A stretch of 64,000 nucleotides of DNA from Lysobacteraceae bacterium (GTDB lineage: Bacteria; Pseudomonadota; Gammaproteobacteria; Nevskiales; Nevskiaceae). Location of the stretch: assembly GCA_013823855.1 (NCBI GenBank), contig PNMW01000086.1, positions 1 to 64,000 of the forward strand. Direction: 5' to 3'. Under the pieces are notes generated by a model. It searched no databases. It was not told the DNA's origin and saw nothing but the letters and a program-made list of their open reading frames with translations. Positions 34,698 through 46,490 of the stretch are shown here, one piece after another; positions within the stretch are counted from its first letter, which is position 1, and every line of letters begins with the position of its first letter. A program made the translations under genes and the position numbers.

Positions 34698-34933
34698 AGC
34701 TGCCGCGCGATCTCGGCGGCGCGGAATTGGCAAAAGCGTTATCCCGCGTCGGCTATGGCATCACCCGCCAGACCGGTAGCCATACTCGCCTGACGCATCC
34801 GGGGTCGTCTCAGCATCACATCACCATACCGGCGCATACGCCGTTGAAGCCCGGAACCTTCAGCGCCATCCCCGCCGAGATCGCGGGCAAGCAGGGCTTC
34901 AACCGCGATGAGTTGCTGGATCGGCTGCTCTGA
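34694..34933 (+). CDS. hicA: HicA-like toxin (mRNA interferase) embedded in the cas operon
   Basis: A 79-residue double-stranded-RNA-binding-fold toxin. GAELAKALSRVGYGITRQTG is followed by SHTRLTH with the catalytic histidine H30, then TIPAHTPLKPGTFSAIPAEI, the classic HicA pattern. HicA cleaves mRNA and arrests growth until bound by HicB. Only two bases separate its stop codon from the GTG of cas4, so the pair is an integral part of the cas transcript, not a nearby insertion. Confidence 0.9.
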   Translation: MKLPRDLGGAELAKALSRVGYGITRQTGSHTRLTHPGSSQHHITIPAHTPLKPGTFSAIPAEIAGKQGFNRDELLDRLL

Positions 34934-34935
34934 CC

Positions 34936-35559
34936 GTGACAGCGGAAACGCCCGAGCTGGTCGCCATCTCCGCGCTCCAGCACTGGAGCTACTGCCCGCG
35001 CCAGTGCGCGCTGATCCATGTCGAGCAGGTGTTCGCCGACAACCTCCACACGGCGCGCGGCAATGCCGTGCACGCGCTGGTCGACGAACCGGGGGCGGCG
35101 CGCGAAGGGACGATCCGCACCGAGCGCGCGATGCCGCTCTGGAACGACCAGCTCGGCCTGATCGGCAAGGCCGATCTGGTGGAGTTCGCGCGCGACGGCT
35201 CGGCTTACCCGGTCGAGTACAAGCACGGCCCCAAGCGCCAGCGCGCGCATGACGATCTGCAGCTCGCCGCACAGGCCCTGTGCCTCGAAGAGATGACCGG
35301 CAAACCGGTGCCATTCGGCGCGATCTTCCATTTCAGTTCGAGACGCCGGCGCGAAGTCGCGATCACATCCCGCCTGCGCGAAGACGTGGCCTCCGCCGCC
35401 CGCGCGGTCCGCAGTCTGCTCCAGAGCACCCGGCTTCCAGCCCCGGCCCATGATGCCCGCTGCAGGCAATGCTCGCTGATCGATCTCTGCCAGCCAGCCG
35501 CCGTCGCGGCCCAGACACGCTACCGGCGCTTGCTGTCCGATCTCTACGATCCGCAATGA
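34936..35559 (+). CDS. cas4: Cas4 exonuclease, type I-C
   Basis: A 207-residue RecB-like nuclease with an Fe-S cluster. The N-terminal cysteine lies in HWSYCPRQCALIH, and the three C-terminal ligands in CRQCSLIDLC. Nuclease residues are in GLIGKADLVEF and YPVEYKHGPK. Cas4 trims prespacers and sets PAM-dependent integration with Cas1-Cas2. The GTG start at 34936 follows hicA by two bases; the stop codon overlaps cas1 (ATGA). Confidence 0.95.
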   Translation: MTAETPELVAISALQHWSYCPRQCALIHVEQVFADNLHTARGNAVHALVDEPGAAREGTIRTERAMPLWNDQLGLIGKADLVEFARDGSAYPVEYKHGPKRQRAHDDLQLAAQALCLEEMTGKPVPFGAIFHFSSRRRREVAITSRLREDVASAARAVRSLLQSTRLPAPAHDARCRQCSLIDLCQPAAVAAQTRYRRLLSDLYDPQ

Positions 35560-36599
35560 GCACCGCCTACACCTTGCTGAACACCCTGTACGTGACCACC
35601 ACGGGCAGCTATCTGCATCTGGACAACGACACTGTCCGCATCGAAATCGAACGCGAAACCCGTCTGCGAGTACCGCTGCATCACCTCGGCGGCATCGTCT
35701 GCACCGGCGATGTGCTGATCTCGCCGGCGCTGATCGGACGCTGCGCGACCGAAGGCATCGGCATGACCCTGCTCGATCGCAATGGCCGTTTCCGGGCGCG
35801 CATCGAAGGCCCGGTGAGCGGCAACGTGCTGTTGCGTCGGGCCCAGTTCGAAGCATCGGCCGACCCGGCCCGGGCGTTCGCCATCGCCCGTCCCTGCGTG
35901 GCGGGAAAACTGCGCAACAGCCGCGCAGTCCTGCAGCGCGGCGCCCGCGAAGCCAAGACCGATGATGACCGCACCGTGCTCGACGCCGCCGTCACGAAAC
36001 TCGACGCCAGCCTGCGCGCCGTCTCGGTTGCCGACGACCTCAACGGCCTGCGCGGAATCGAAGGCGAAGCCGCCCGCACCTACTTCACGGCGGTCAATCA
36101 CCTGCTGCGCGCCGACCAGCGCGCGACCTTTGCGTTGGACGGCCGCAGCCGCCGTCCGCCAAGGGATCGTCTGAACGCCTTGCTGTCGTTCCTGTACACG
36201 CTGCTGACCCACGATTGCCGAAGCGCCCTGGAAACGGTCGGCCTTGATCCGCAGTTCGGATTTCTGCATGTGCTGCGCCCCGGCCGCCCGGCACTGGCTC
36301 TCGATCTCATCGAAGAGTTCCGCGCGGTGCTCGCCGATCGTCTGGCGTTCACGCTGATCAATCGCGGCCAGCTCAAAGCCAGTGATTTCCGCATCACCGA
36401 AGGCGGAGCCGTGTTGATGGACAACGCGGCCCGCCGCGCCGTCAGCATCGCCTGGCAGGAAAAGAAGCAGGAGAAGTTGACGCACCCGCTGCTGGAAGCC
36501 GAGGTTCCCATCGGTCTGCTGCCACAACTGCAAGCCAGGCTTCTGGCCAGAACCTTGCGCGGCGATACCGACGCCTACCTGCCATTCATCGCACGCTGA
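35556..36599 (+). CDS. cas1: Cas1 integrase, type I-C
   Basis: A 347-residue Cas1. Catalytic metal ligands are placed at E171 (IEGEAARTYF), H238 (FLHVLRPGRP) and D250 (LALDLIEEFR). The N-terminal beta domain (TLYVTTTGSYLHLDNDTVRI) is typical for type I-C. It inserts new spacers with Cas2 at the leader end of the array. The start at 35556 overlaps the cas4 stop codon. Confidence 0.97.
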   Translation: MSTAYTLLNTLYVTTTGSYLHLDNDTVRIEIERETRLRVPLHHLGGIVCTGDVLISPALIGRCATEGIGMTLLDRNGRFRARIEGPVSGNVLLRRAQFEASADPARAFAIARPCVAGKLRNSRAVLQRGAREAKTDDDRTVLDAAVTKLDASLRAVSVADDLNGLRGIEGEAARTYFTAVNHLLRADQRATFALDGRSRRPPRDRLNALLSFLYTLLTHDCRSALETVGLDPQFGFLHVLRPGRPALALDLIEEFRAVLADRLAFTLINRGQLKASDFRITEGGAVLMDNAARRAVSIAWQEKKQEKLTHPLLEAEVPIGLLPQLQARLLARTLRGDTDAYLPFIAR

Positions 36600-36620
36600 T
36601 CGCCGCGCCTGCCGACACCC

Positions 36621-36911
36621 ATGCTCGTCATCGTCTGCTACGACGTCGTCACTGAAACCCGCGAGGGACGGCGCCGTCTGCGTCAGGTCGCACGGGCCTG
36701 CGAAGCGGTGGGTCAGCGCGTCCAGAAGTCGGTCTTTGAATGTCAGGTCGATGCAATGAAGTTCGAAGCGCTCGAGCGCAAACTGCTGGACATCATCGCT
36801 CCTGAAGAAGACTGCCTGCGCTTCTACCGATTGACCGAACCGATCGACCTGCACGTCAAGCAGCACGGCAAGTTCAAATCAATCGATTTCGACGGTCCTC
36901 TCGTGATCTGA
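36621..36911 (+). CDS. cas2: Cas2, type I-C
   Basis: A 96-residue ferredoxin-fold protein: [20 protein letters not shown] with the conserved Asp in YDV, and [13 protein letters not shown]. It bridges Cas1 dimers in the integration complex. Last gene of the operon, 190 bases before the first CRISPR repeat. Confidence 0.97.
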   Translation: MLVIVCYDVVTETREGRRRLRQVARACEAVGQRVQKSVFECQVDAMKFEALERKLLDIIAPEEDCLRFYRLTEPIDLHVKQHGKFKSIDFDGPLVI

Positions 36912-37101
36912 CCCCAAGGACGATGCGCGAACCCATAGCGACGCCCGAAAGCCGGGACTTTCGCGCAGCCCGCAAAGCTCGGCCGCATGGGGTTTTCGAC
37001 GTTGCTATTACGACATCGGAGCGGCAAACTCCCGCCCGCCATGACCGGTTCGCGGCTTTTTCGATTTTTCTTTCTATTTTTCAAAGCGATATCGCAGTGG
37101 C
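36912..37101 (+). promoter_or_regulatory. CRISPR leader
   Basis: The 190 bases between cas2 and the first repeat. The last 60 are AT-rich with runs such as TTTTTCGATTTTTCTTTC, unlike the GC-rich surroundings. It should contain the array promoter and Cas1-Cas2 integration signals. The leader end is assigned here because the degenerate repeats are at the far end (44.5 kb). Confidence 0.85.
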
Positions 37102-40100
37102 GTCGCCTGCTCTGACTGGAGCAGGCGCGGATTGAAACATCGCCGAGAAGGTCGCAGTCCCGGCCGACATGCGTCGCCTGCTCTGACTGGAGCAGGCGCG
37201 GATTGAAACATCGCCTGCACCGCCGCGCCGCTCAGTTGCCGCAGCGTCGCCTGCTCTGACTGGAGCAGGCGCGGATTGAAACTTCGAGGCAGCCGACGAT
37301 CTCGACGACCCGCCGGTCGCCTGCTCTGACTGGAGCAGGCGCGGATTGAAACAAAGCCGGGGTCGAGGTTGGTTTCGTTGATCCGGGTCGCCTGCTCTGA
37401 CTGGAGCAGGCGCGGATTGAAACCAGGTGGCGATGTACCGCGAGTACCGCCGCGTGAGTGTCGCCTGCTCTGACTGGAGCAGGCGCGGATTGAAACAGCG
37501 GCAACCGCCTGCGCGTGCCGAACGATGCCGCGTCGCCTGCTCTGACTGGAGCAGGCGCGGATTGAAACTACGAATCAGGAAGCGGATGCCGATGGAGCTG
37601 GCGTCGCCTGCTCTGACTGGAGCAGGCGCGGATTGAAACTCGATCCTGATCGCTGCCGCCGCTCCGGCGTCGGGTCGCCTGCTCTGACTGGAGCAGGCGC
37701 GGATTGAAACGGCGTCGGTGACTTCGCGAGTACCAGCGGACGGGTGTCGCCTGCTCTGACTGGAGCAGGCGCGGATTGAAACAGAGTTTGTACGCGCCCA
37801 ATCGGCGAAATTAAGCGCGTCGCCTGCTCTGACTGGAGCAGGCGCGGATTGAAACGTACGTGGCCACGGCGCGCTCCAGCGTCCAGGTGACGCGGTCGCC
37901 TGCTCTGACTGGAGCAGGCGCGGATTGAAACACTGCGGTACCGAACACATCGCACTGCATGGCCTGTCGCCTGCTCTGACTGGAGCAGGCGCGGATTGAA
38001 ACAAGGCACTCAAGATCGGCGACCTGGTGCGCGGTCGTCGCCTGCTCTGACTGGAGCAGGCGCGGATTGAAACAAGTGCGACACAGGGCATTGGTTCAAG
38101 ATCGACGGTCGCCTGCTCTGACTGGAGCAGGCGCGGATTGAAACACAGCCGGATGTACCCGCGCACCAGCGAGACGGCCCTGTCGCCTGCTCTGACTGGA
38201 GCAGGCGCGGATTGAAACCGTATCGGTGTCGACGGTGATGGCTGGGTTATCGACGGTCGCCTGCTCTGACTGGAGCAGGCGCGGATTGAAACCTGAGCCG
38301 GTCGACATCGCGGCCCGGCAGTCGGTCGTCGCCTGCTCTGACTGGAGCAGGCGCGGATTGAAACCAGCAGACTGCCATGCCCGCCAGCGTCTGGAGCCGG
38401 TCGCCTGCTCTGACTGGAGCAGGCGCGGATTGAAACCGCTGGCATCGACGAGCTAGCCCTGCCGGACCTGTCGCCTGCTCTGACTGGAGCAGGCGCGGAT
38501 TGAAACCTCAACGATGCCGACCTGCAGCAGATCCGCGATCGTCGCCTGCTCTGACTGGAGCAGGCGCGGATTGAAACCTTTAGCGGGTCGATCTGGCCCA
38601 TCGGGATGCCGCGCGTCGCCTGCTCTGACTGGAGCAGGCGCGGATTGAAACTAGTTCACGCAGGCGGACTTCGTCGGCTTCGGCTGTCGCCTGCTCTGAC
38701 TGGAGCAGGCGCGGATTGAAACATTCGGTGGTCCGGTGCTGATGCGGAGCTGAAAAAGTCGCCTGCTCTGACTGGAGCAGGCGCGGATTGAAACATGAGT
38801 GACAAGATGCGGGAGGCGTTTGAAGCGTGTCGCCTGCTCTGACTGGAGCAGGCGCGGATTGAAACCTTCCTGCCGCACGAAAAAAAGCAGGTCGTCGAAA
38901 TGTCGCCTGCTCTGACTGGAGCAGGCGCGGATTGAAACGCCCGCGGCATGGCCAAAGCCCGCGCGCTGTAATGTCGCCTGCTCTGACTGGAGCAGGCGCG
39001 GATTGAAACGTACTGCTGGTCATCGCTGAGCCACCACAGGAGCCGTCGCCTGCTCTGACTGGAGCAGGCGCGGATTGAAACTTCAGTGTGGTCGGCAGCA
39101 GCGTGATCGCCCTACGTCGCCTGCTCTGACTGGAGCAGGCGCGGATTGAAACCAGAGATCAAGAAACTGTCGACACTCCGCTCCTTGTGTCGCCTGCTCT
39201 GACTGGAGCAGGCGCGGATTGAAACTCCAAGCTGACGGGCGAATGGTGGGAGAGCCCGGTCGCCTGCTCTGACTGGAGCAGGCGCGGATTGAAACTGCAC
39301 TCGTATGCCTCGTTGTTGGTGAACGCAGTGTCGCCTGCTCTGACTGGAGCAGGCGCGGATTGAAACGGAGCCTGAGGCGCTGAGACCGTGGCTGCGGCCG
39401 TGTCGCCTGCTCTGACTGGAGCAGGCGCGGATTGAAACCCGAACCGCAATATCGGCACTGCCGGCCGCGCCGGTCGCCTGCTCTGACTGGAGCAGGCGCG
39501 GATTGAAACATCTCCGGCGTTGCCCTGCTCGGTTTCGCCCTGGTCGCCTGCTCTGACTGGAGCAGGCGCGGATTGAAACAGGTCGTGTACCGCGACACGC
39601 TCGGCGGATCGGGTCGCCTGCTCTGACTGGAGCAGGCGCGGATTGAAACGGGAGTGGTCACACCCTGCGGCTGGTCGTCGGCCCGTCGCCTGCTCTGACT
39701 GGAGCAGGCGCGGATTGAAACAACACCGCCCGAGGGCCGGGCTTCACCGCGCCGGGCGTCGCCTGCTCTGACTGGAGCAGGCGCGGATTGAAACCGAACG
39801 CCGCAGGCGGCGGCGTCTCCGCGTCGTCGTCGCCTGCTCTGACTGGAGCAGGCGCGGATTGAAACCGCGAGGCGGTGACCATCATCACCGGCAAGCTGGT
39901 CGCCTGCTCTGACTGGAGCAGGCGCGGATTGAAACCCACTGTACGAAGAAGGCGGTTACGCGGTGGCCGAGTCGCCTGCTCTGACTGGAGCAGGCGCGGA
40001 TTGAAACCGCGTTGACGTCTACGTCAAGCTGCCCGGCCAACGTCGCCTGCTCTGACTGGAGCAGGCGCGGATTGAAACTCCCTGTCCATGGTCGAGTACG

Positions 40101-43100
40101 GCGAAGACGCCGGTCGCCTGCTCTGACTGGAGCAGGCGCGGATTGAAACGACGTCTTTCGCGGTGTCGTGCATGCCTTCCTCCGTCGCCTGCTCTGACTG
40201 GAGCAGGCGCGGATTGAAACCCATGATGCAGCCATCAACTCGGCTGTCGCCTCCAGTCGCCTGCTCTGACTGGAGCAGGCGCGGATTGAAACCGTCGGGG
40301 ATATGCACGCCAACGGCTCCGCGCTCGTCGCCTGCTCTGACTGGAGCAGGCGCGGATTGAAACTCAATCTGATCGAACGGGCCGTGCTCCGATTGGAAGT
40401 CGCCTGCTCTGACTGGAGCAGGCGCGGATTGAAACGACGAGAACGACCGCAAGATCGCCCCGCTGGCCGGTCGCCTGCTCTGACTGGAGCAGGCGCGGAT
40501 TGAAACAGCGCGCTTGAAGTTCCTGCCGGTGCGCGGTTTCGTCGCCTGCTCTGACTGGAGCAGGCGCGGATTGAAACAATCGGATCGCACAGACCAGATC
40601 GTCAGCCGAGGTCGCCTGCTCTGACTGGAGCAGGCGCGGATTGAAACAAGTACGGCGTCCGGCTCGCGAACTGCGTCGGGGTGTCGCCTGCTCTGACTGG
40701 AGCAGGCGCGGATTGAAACCCGATCTGGGCTTCGGCCTTGCCAAATGCAGATCGTCGCCTGCTCTGACTGGAGCAGGCGCGGATTGAAACAATGATGCGG
40801 GTCACTATCAGCCGGTCGGCTTCGGTCGCCTGCTCTGACTGGAGCAGGCGCGGATTGAAACACGGCCAACCGTACGCAGAACTACAACCTTACCTGTCGC
40901 CTGCTCTGACTGGAGCAGGCGCGGATTGAAACACGTCGAAGCTGCCGGGCGGGCTCGGCAATCAGGTCGCCTGCTCTGACTGGAGCAGGCGCGGATTGAA
41001 ACGGCATGCCGATCAGGAATGCCTTGTCCCCGAGCGCGTCGCCTGCTCTGACTGGAGCAGGCGCGGATTGAAACCCGGTCGCGATGACGTACGACGCCGC
41101 GCTTGAGGCGTCGCCTGCTCTGACTGGAGCAGGCGCGGATTGAAACGAAATCCACTGCATCGACTGCCTGGCTTTTTCGCGTCGCCTGCTCTGACTGGAG
41201 CAGGCGCGGATTGAAACACAAACATGGTCATGTCGTCCGGCCCGTTCGAAGTGTCGCCTGCTCTGACTGGAGCAGGCGCGGATTGAAACAGGATGCCGGA
41301 GGACTACGACGATGAGTATGGATGTCGCCTGCTCTGACTGGAGCAGGCGCGGATTGAAACCCAGTCGGGTCGTGCAGGAACTGCCGCGGATTGGTCGCCT
41401 GCTCTGACTGGAGCAGGCGCGGATTGAAACGGCTGGCTGAAGTGGGCCGAGAAGCAGGGCCTGATGTCGCCTGCTCTGACTGGAGCAGGCGCGGATTGAA
41501 ACACGCATGAAACTTGTCGGTGTCGGCCGTCTAGGCGTCGCCTGCTCTGACTGGAGCAGGCGCGGATTGAAACGTCGACCAGGAACGCGGTGCCCCGGAA
41601 CGTGGCCGTCGCCTGCTCTGACTGGAGCAGGCGCGGATTGAAACAAGGATTCGGCTCACAAATTACCTGGCCGATGTCGTCGCCTGCTCTGACTGGAGCA
41701 GGCGCGGATTGAAACAGCATGTCGCGAATCTCGTAGCCGTTTTCGATCTGTCGCCTGCTCTGACTGGAGCAGGCGCGGATTGAAACACCGCACGCGGGCG
41801 CGAGATCCCGGTGGGCGAGAGTCGCCTGCTCTGACTGGAGCAGGCGCGGATTGAAACTGAAGGCAGCGGCGGAACTGCGAGCGGCAACCGGTCGCCTGCT
41901 CTGACTGGAGCAGGCGCGGATTGAAACGTCATGCTCAATCTCCGTTTGTGGCCTACGGTGGGTCGCCTGCTCTGACTGGAGCAGGCGCGGATTGAAACCG
42001 CTATCGCCTGCCGCACGACCTTCGCCGTGCGGGTCGCCTGCTCTGACTGGAGCAGGCGCGGATTGAAACGCCTGCGCGTCGGTAATGATCTTGTAGAGGT
42101 CGGTCGCCTGCTCTGACTGGAGCAGGCGCGGATTGAAACGCCATGTCGCGCAGTTCGACGTTGCCCTCTTTGCGTCGCCTGCTCTGACTGGAGCAGGCGC
42201 GGATTGAAACACTTCACGCGCCCGGCCGGTGCTGAACATCGTCGGTCGCCTGCTCTGACTGGAGCAGGCGCGGATTGAAACAGCACGATCGAGGTGACGG
42301 CGCAGAGCCGCAACCGTCGCCTGCTCTGACTGGAGCAGGCGCGGATTGAAACCTGAACTGCCTCGGCCTGGGTCTTGGCTTTGAGGGTCGCCTGCTCTGA
42401 CTGGAGCAGGCGCGGATTGAAACAAGAAGCGTCTCGCCGACCGCGGACTGACCCAGCGCGTCGCCTGCTCTGACTGGAGCAGGCGCGGATTGAAACTTTG
42501 GCCAGCTCGGTAATTTCTTCGGGCATGTCTGTCGCCTGCTCTGACTGGAGCAGGCGCGGATTGAAACAAGATGTTCCGCAGCAACAACAAAGTCGTCGCC
42601 CGTCGCCTGCTCTGACTGGAGCAGGCGCGGATTGAAACCTGCTGCTGTCGCTGACCGGCTGCGGCGCTGACCGGTCGCCTGCTCTGACTGGAGCAGGCGC
42701 GGATTGAAACATCCAGCAGGTCGGCCGCGCCCTGCGCCCGGTCTGTCGCCTGCTCTGACTGGAGCAGGCGCGGATTGAAACGGCGGTCTTGACTTCGAAT
42801 GACATGGTTTTGGTCGTCGCCTGCTCTGACTGGAGCAGGCGCGGATTGAAACGCATCGACCCCGCGCTGACCTTCGTCGTCGCCGCGTCGCCTGCTCTGA
42901 CTGGAGCAGGCGCGGATTGAAACCGTCAGCTTCCGGATCGTCTCCGCCTGCTCATCGGTCGCCTGCTCTGACTGGAGCAGGCGCGGATTGAAACTGCTGG
43001 TCCCGCTGCCGGCCGGTTGGGGTCTTGAGGTCGCCTGCTCTGACTGGAGCAGGCGCGGATTGAAACCGAAGCCTGTCGGCACCACTGCGAGGCCGCGACC

Positions 43101-44624
43101 GTCGCCTGCTCTGACTGGAGCAGGCGCGGATTGAAACAGCTGCCAATACCGGACCGACCTTGCCGTTCCGCGTCGCCTGCTCTGACTGGAGCAGGCGCGG
43201 ATTGAAACCGCAGTACCGCAGACGCGGGTGCACCGATTGGTAGTCGCCTGCTCTGACTGGAGCAGGCGCGGATTGAAACACCCCCGGCGCGCTGAAAGAC
43301 GCCGCCGTCGCCGGTCGCCTGCTCTGACTGGAGCAGGCGCGGATTGAAACTTCACTGGCACGTTCAACTGCAAGTCGAGGTAGGTCGCCTGCTCTGACTG
43401 GAGCAGGCGCGGATTGAAACATCCGCCGCCGCCCCGGCCAGAAGCGCGGCGTCTGTCGCCTGCTCTGACTGGAGCAGGCGCGGATTGAAACCGGCGTTCG
43501 GCACCAACCAGCCTGGCATCGACCTGTCGCCTGCTCTGACTGGAGCAGGCGCGGATTGAAACGCGTACGACTGCCGCGTGGTCAACGGCCTGCTGAGTCG
43601 CCTGCTCTGACTGGAGCAGGCGCGGATTGAAACATCAGCTCGGCCGCAGAAGACGGCCGTCTGGTGCGTCGCCTGCTCTGACTGGAGCAGGCGCGGATTG
43701 AAACCAGTGTCGTCTTGGTCATAGCACTCGTTCAGATGTCGCCTGCTCTGACTGGAGCAGGCGCGGATTGAAACGGCATGCGCGTCGGCGAACTGAGCCT
43801 AGCGCTGGGTCGCCTGCTCTGACTGGAGCAGGCGCGGATTGAAACATAATCCACGACCGCGTCGCGACGATCAGATTCGGTCGCCTGCTCTGACTGGAGC
43901 AGGCGCGGATTGAAACATCTTGGCCTCAGAATTTTATGCAGGGAAGCACGTCGCCTGCTCTGACTGGAGCAGGCGCGGATTGAAACGACCAGTGTCGAGA
44001 AGATCGGCGATGGACCTGGCCGTCGCCTGCTCTGACTGGAGCAGGCGCGGATTGAAACTGGACGATATGCGTGTGCGCCCGGAAACTGTCGGGTCGCCTG
44101 CTCTGACTGGAGCAGGCGCGGATTGAAACTCATGTCACGAAAACGCCGAACTTGCAGCTTCTGTCGCCTGCTCTGACTGGAGCAGGCGCGGATTGAAACA
44201 GGGTCAATGACCCGGCCGAACTCGTCCGGGACGCGTCGCCTGCTCTGACTGGAGCAGGCGCGGATTGAAACGACGCGGACCCGCGCCTTCGCGAGGTCGA
44301 CCGCGTCGCCTGCTCTGACTGGAGCAGGCGCGGATTGAAACACTTCCTTGGCCAGCGCGCGGCCACCGCCGTCCGGTCGCCTGCTCTGACTGGAGCAGGC
44401 GCGGATTGAAACCCGGTGGAAGTGGCGCTGAACAGCAAGTACGAGGTCGCCTGCTCTGACTGGAGCAGGCGCGGATTGAAACAACGCTGTGAAGTCGTAC
44501 TGCATCCGTGCTGTCGGTCGCCCGCTCTGACTGGAGCTGGCGCGGATTGAAACACTGCCGAGCTGATGCCTCCGACGCTCGATTGCCGTCGCCTGCTCTG
44601 ACTGGAGCAGGCGCAGATTGAAAC
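37102..44624 (+). CRISPR. Type I-C CRISPR array, about 106 repeats and 105 spacers
   Basis: A 37-base repeat begins GTCGCCTGCTC and ends GCGGATTGAAAC, with an 8-bp stem GCCTGCTC/GAGCAGGC around TGACTG. ATTGAAAC is the usual type I-C 3' end. First repeat is 37102-37138. I counted 106 copies line by line; mean spacer length is about 34 bases. The last two repeats (44517-44553 and 44588-44624) are mutated, as expected for the leader-distal end, and all others look identical. Spacers show no repeated sequence that I noticed. Long frames on either strand here are artefacts of the repeats. Confidence 0.98.
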
Positions 44625-44780
44625 GAATTCAGAGTGCCCAGCGGCCACTGCGATGTCCGCAGTGTTCCAGACCAAACGAGCGGACTTCGATCACGACGAC
44701 TTCAAGGGTAGCCGACACGGTCGCGTGGCTCGTTTTCTTTCCTCCTCGCGTGCAGTGAATGGTTGAGACAGTAAAAAGAA

Positions 44781-44800
44781 GACCCCGCCGAAACGGGGTC
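44781..44800 (-). terminator. Intrinsic terminator of the DUF5666 gene
   Basis: Stem GACCCCG / CGGGGTC with a six-base loop; on the minus strand it is followed by TTCTTTTTAC. It lies about 107 bases after the stop codon of the DUF5666 lipoprotein gene and separates it from the CRISPR array. Confidence 0.85.
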
Positions 44801-44906
44801 AACAACCGACCATTTTCGTGCTGCGTCCCGGCGTTATCGCCGAGGACATCGCTGTCGATCAGACGCGACTCGGACCGGGCCCGATCAGCAGCGGCTTGAT
44901 CGCGTT

Positions 44907-46388
44907 TCAGTCCTCCAGCTCGAAGCGGGTGCCGGCGACCGCGTTGCCGGCACCGACCGTGCCCTTCACTTCGATCCGCTGGCCCACGGTGAGGCCGTTC
45001 CAGAACTGATCGGCGGTGAGCGCGTTGTCGTCGCGATCGCCGTAGTAGCGGGCGTTGTCGGACGGGGTGACGACGTAGCCGTTGATGCTCAGCTGACGGC
45101 TGCCCGGCGCGTCGACAAAGGCGCTGACGCGGCCTTCGACCTCGAACTCGCCGACCCGGTTGTCGTCGTCCGAGTCGTCCTCGAACGCGACCTTGGTCGC
45201 GTAGATGCGACCGGCTTCGACGCGGGTCGACAGGAACTTCACTTCGACGTAATCGCCGATGCGCAGGTCGGCCAGCGTGGCGTCGCTGTCGTCGCGGTCG
45301 AGCACCGTGGCGCTGTCGACGAAGTAGCCGGTGCCGCCGAGGTCGAAGGTGCCGGCAGCGACATCGACTGCCGACAGCGCGCCCTTCACTTCGCCGTCGG
45401 CGCGGCCATCGCCGCCACGGCCGTGCTTGACCTTCACTTCGCGGGCGATGATCAGGTTGGCGTCGGTGGCATCGAAACGGCCTTCGACTTCAATGCGGGC
45501 ACCGTCAATCAGCGTGCCGCGAACGCGGGCACTGACGTAGGACACGCGATAGCCGAGCGCGGTGAAGGTCTGGGTCCCGGTGTCGAGATCGGACACCGGA
45601 CCTTCCACTTCCACTTCGCTGCCACGGTTGCCTTCGTTGCGCTTCACTTCGACGCGGCTGGCGGTCAGCGTGCTGCCGTTCAGGGTGCCGTTGATTTCGA
45701 CGCGGATGTCGTTGGCCAAGGTGCCTTCGACGCTGGCGGCCGAGTAGTCGACCAGCAGGGTGCCGATGGTGAACGTGCGGGCCACAGTGTCGAGGCCGAC
45801 GATGTCGCCGTACAGCTCGATGCCGGTGTAGCCCGGCTGGCCGGCGCGCAGGCGCTTGCGTTCGATGCGGGTGGCGAGGATCGCACCCGATTCCTGACGT
45901 GCGCCAGACACTTCGACGTAGTTGCCGACCACGAGGTCGGCCAGGGTCAGGCTCGAATAGCTGTCGTCGCTGTTGTCGTCGTAAAGACGGGTCAGCGCGT
46001 CCACCAGGATCGTCTGGCCGGCGACGGTCAAGGTCGAGTTCAGCAGGTCGATGCTGCTGATCGAGCTTTCAACTTCGATGCGGATATCGGCGGCCGTCGC
46101 CGTGAAGCTGGTCAGCCCGGCGGTCTGGCGTGCCGTACTGGCGACGATCACATCACCGGGCTGCACGTCGGCCATCGTGCCGGTCTTGCCGTTGACGGTG
46201 ACCGGGCCGCTGATGGTCATCGCGGCGCCGCCGACGGTCAGTGCGCCAGTACTGCCGGACACCACACCGCTGATCGATGCAGCGGCGGGTGCTGCGGGGT
46301 TGCTGGCGGTGCCACCGCCGCCGCAGGCCGCGATCAAGGTACTGCTCGCAAGGCTCATGGCGACAGCCAGCGCGTGGGTCTTGTTCAT
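44907..46388 (-). CDS. DUF5666 lipoprotein with tandem repeats of the domain
   Basis: A 493-residue lipoprotein. The lipobox LIAAC places the modified cysteine at residue 22, followed by GGGG. The rest is a series of about 70-residue beta-rich modules, each with the pattern GxVSxxDxxxxTFTxxGxxVxx and ending in IRVEVNG or RIEVEG-like strands, typical of DUF5666. Segments such as FEDDSDDDNRVGEFEVEG are acidic. It is predicted to be anchored in the outer membrane or periplasm; function unknown. Start at 46388 is chosen to give the signal peptide. Confidence 0.87.
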   Translation of the reverse strand: MNKTHALAVAMSLASSTLIAACGGGGTASNPAAPAAASISGVVSGSTGALTVGGAAMTISGPVTVNGKTGTMADVQPGDVIVASTARQTAGLTSFTATAADIRIEVESSISSIDLLNSTLTVAGQTILVDALTRLYDDNSDDSYSSLTLADLVVGNYVEVSGARQESGAILATRIERKRLRAGQPGYTGIELYGDIVGLDTVARTFTIGTLLVDYSAASVEGTLANDIRVEINGTLNGSTLTASRVEVKRNEGNRGSEVEVEGPVSDLDTGTQTFTALGYRVSYVSARVRGTLIDGARIEVEGRFDATDANLIIAREVKVKHGRGGDGRADGEVKGALSAVDVAAGTFDLGGTGYFVDSATVLDRDDSDATLADLRIGDYVEVKFLSTRVEAGRIYATKVAFEDDSDDDNRVGEFEVEGRVSAFVDAPGSRQLSINGYVVTPSDNARYYGDRDDNALTADQFWNGLTVGQRIEVKGTVGAGNAVAGTRFELED

Positions 46389-46490
46389 CTTGTTTCTCCT
46401 CATGGGGGTGCTGGGGAACAGGGCATCGCAGCGTGCGACGTCGCGGCTTGCCGAAACCTGTCTGCCGAGTGAACGAAGCAGCAACGCGTT

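Noticed and set aside
41304-43373. 689-codon minus-strand frame and similar frames within the CRISPR array
   Set aside because: The translation is a periodic readout of the repeat in three phases (SIRACSSQSRR, FQSAPAPVRAGD, FNPRLLQSEQAT); no protein.
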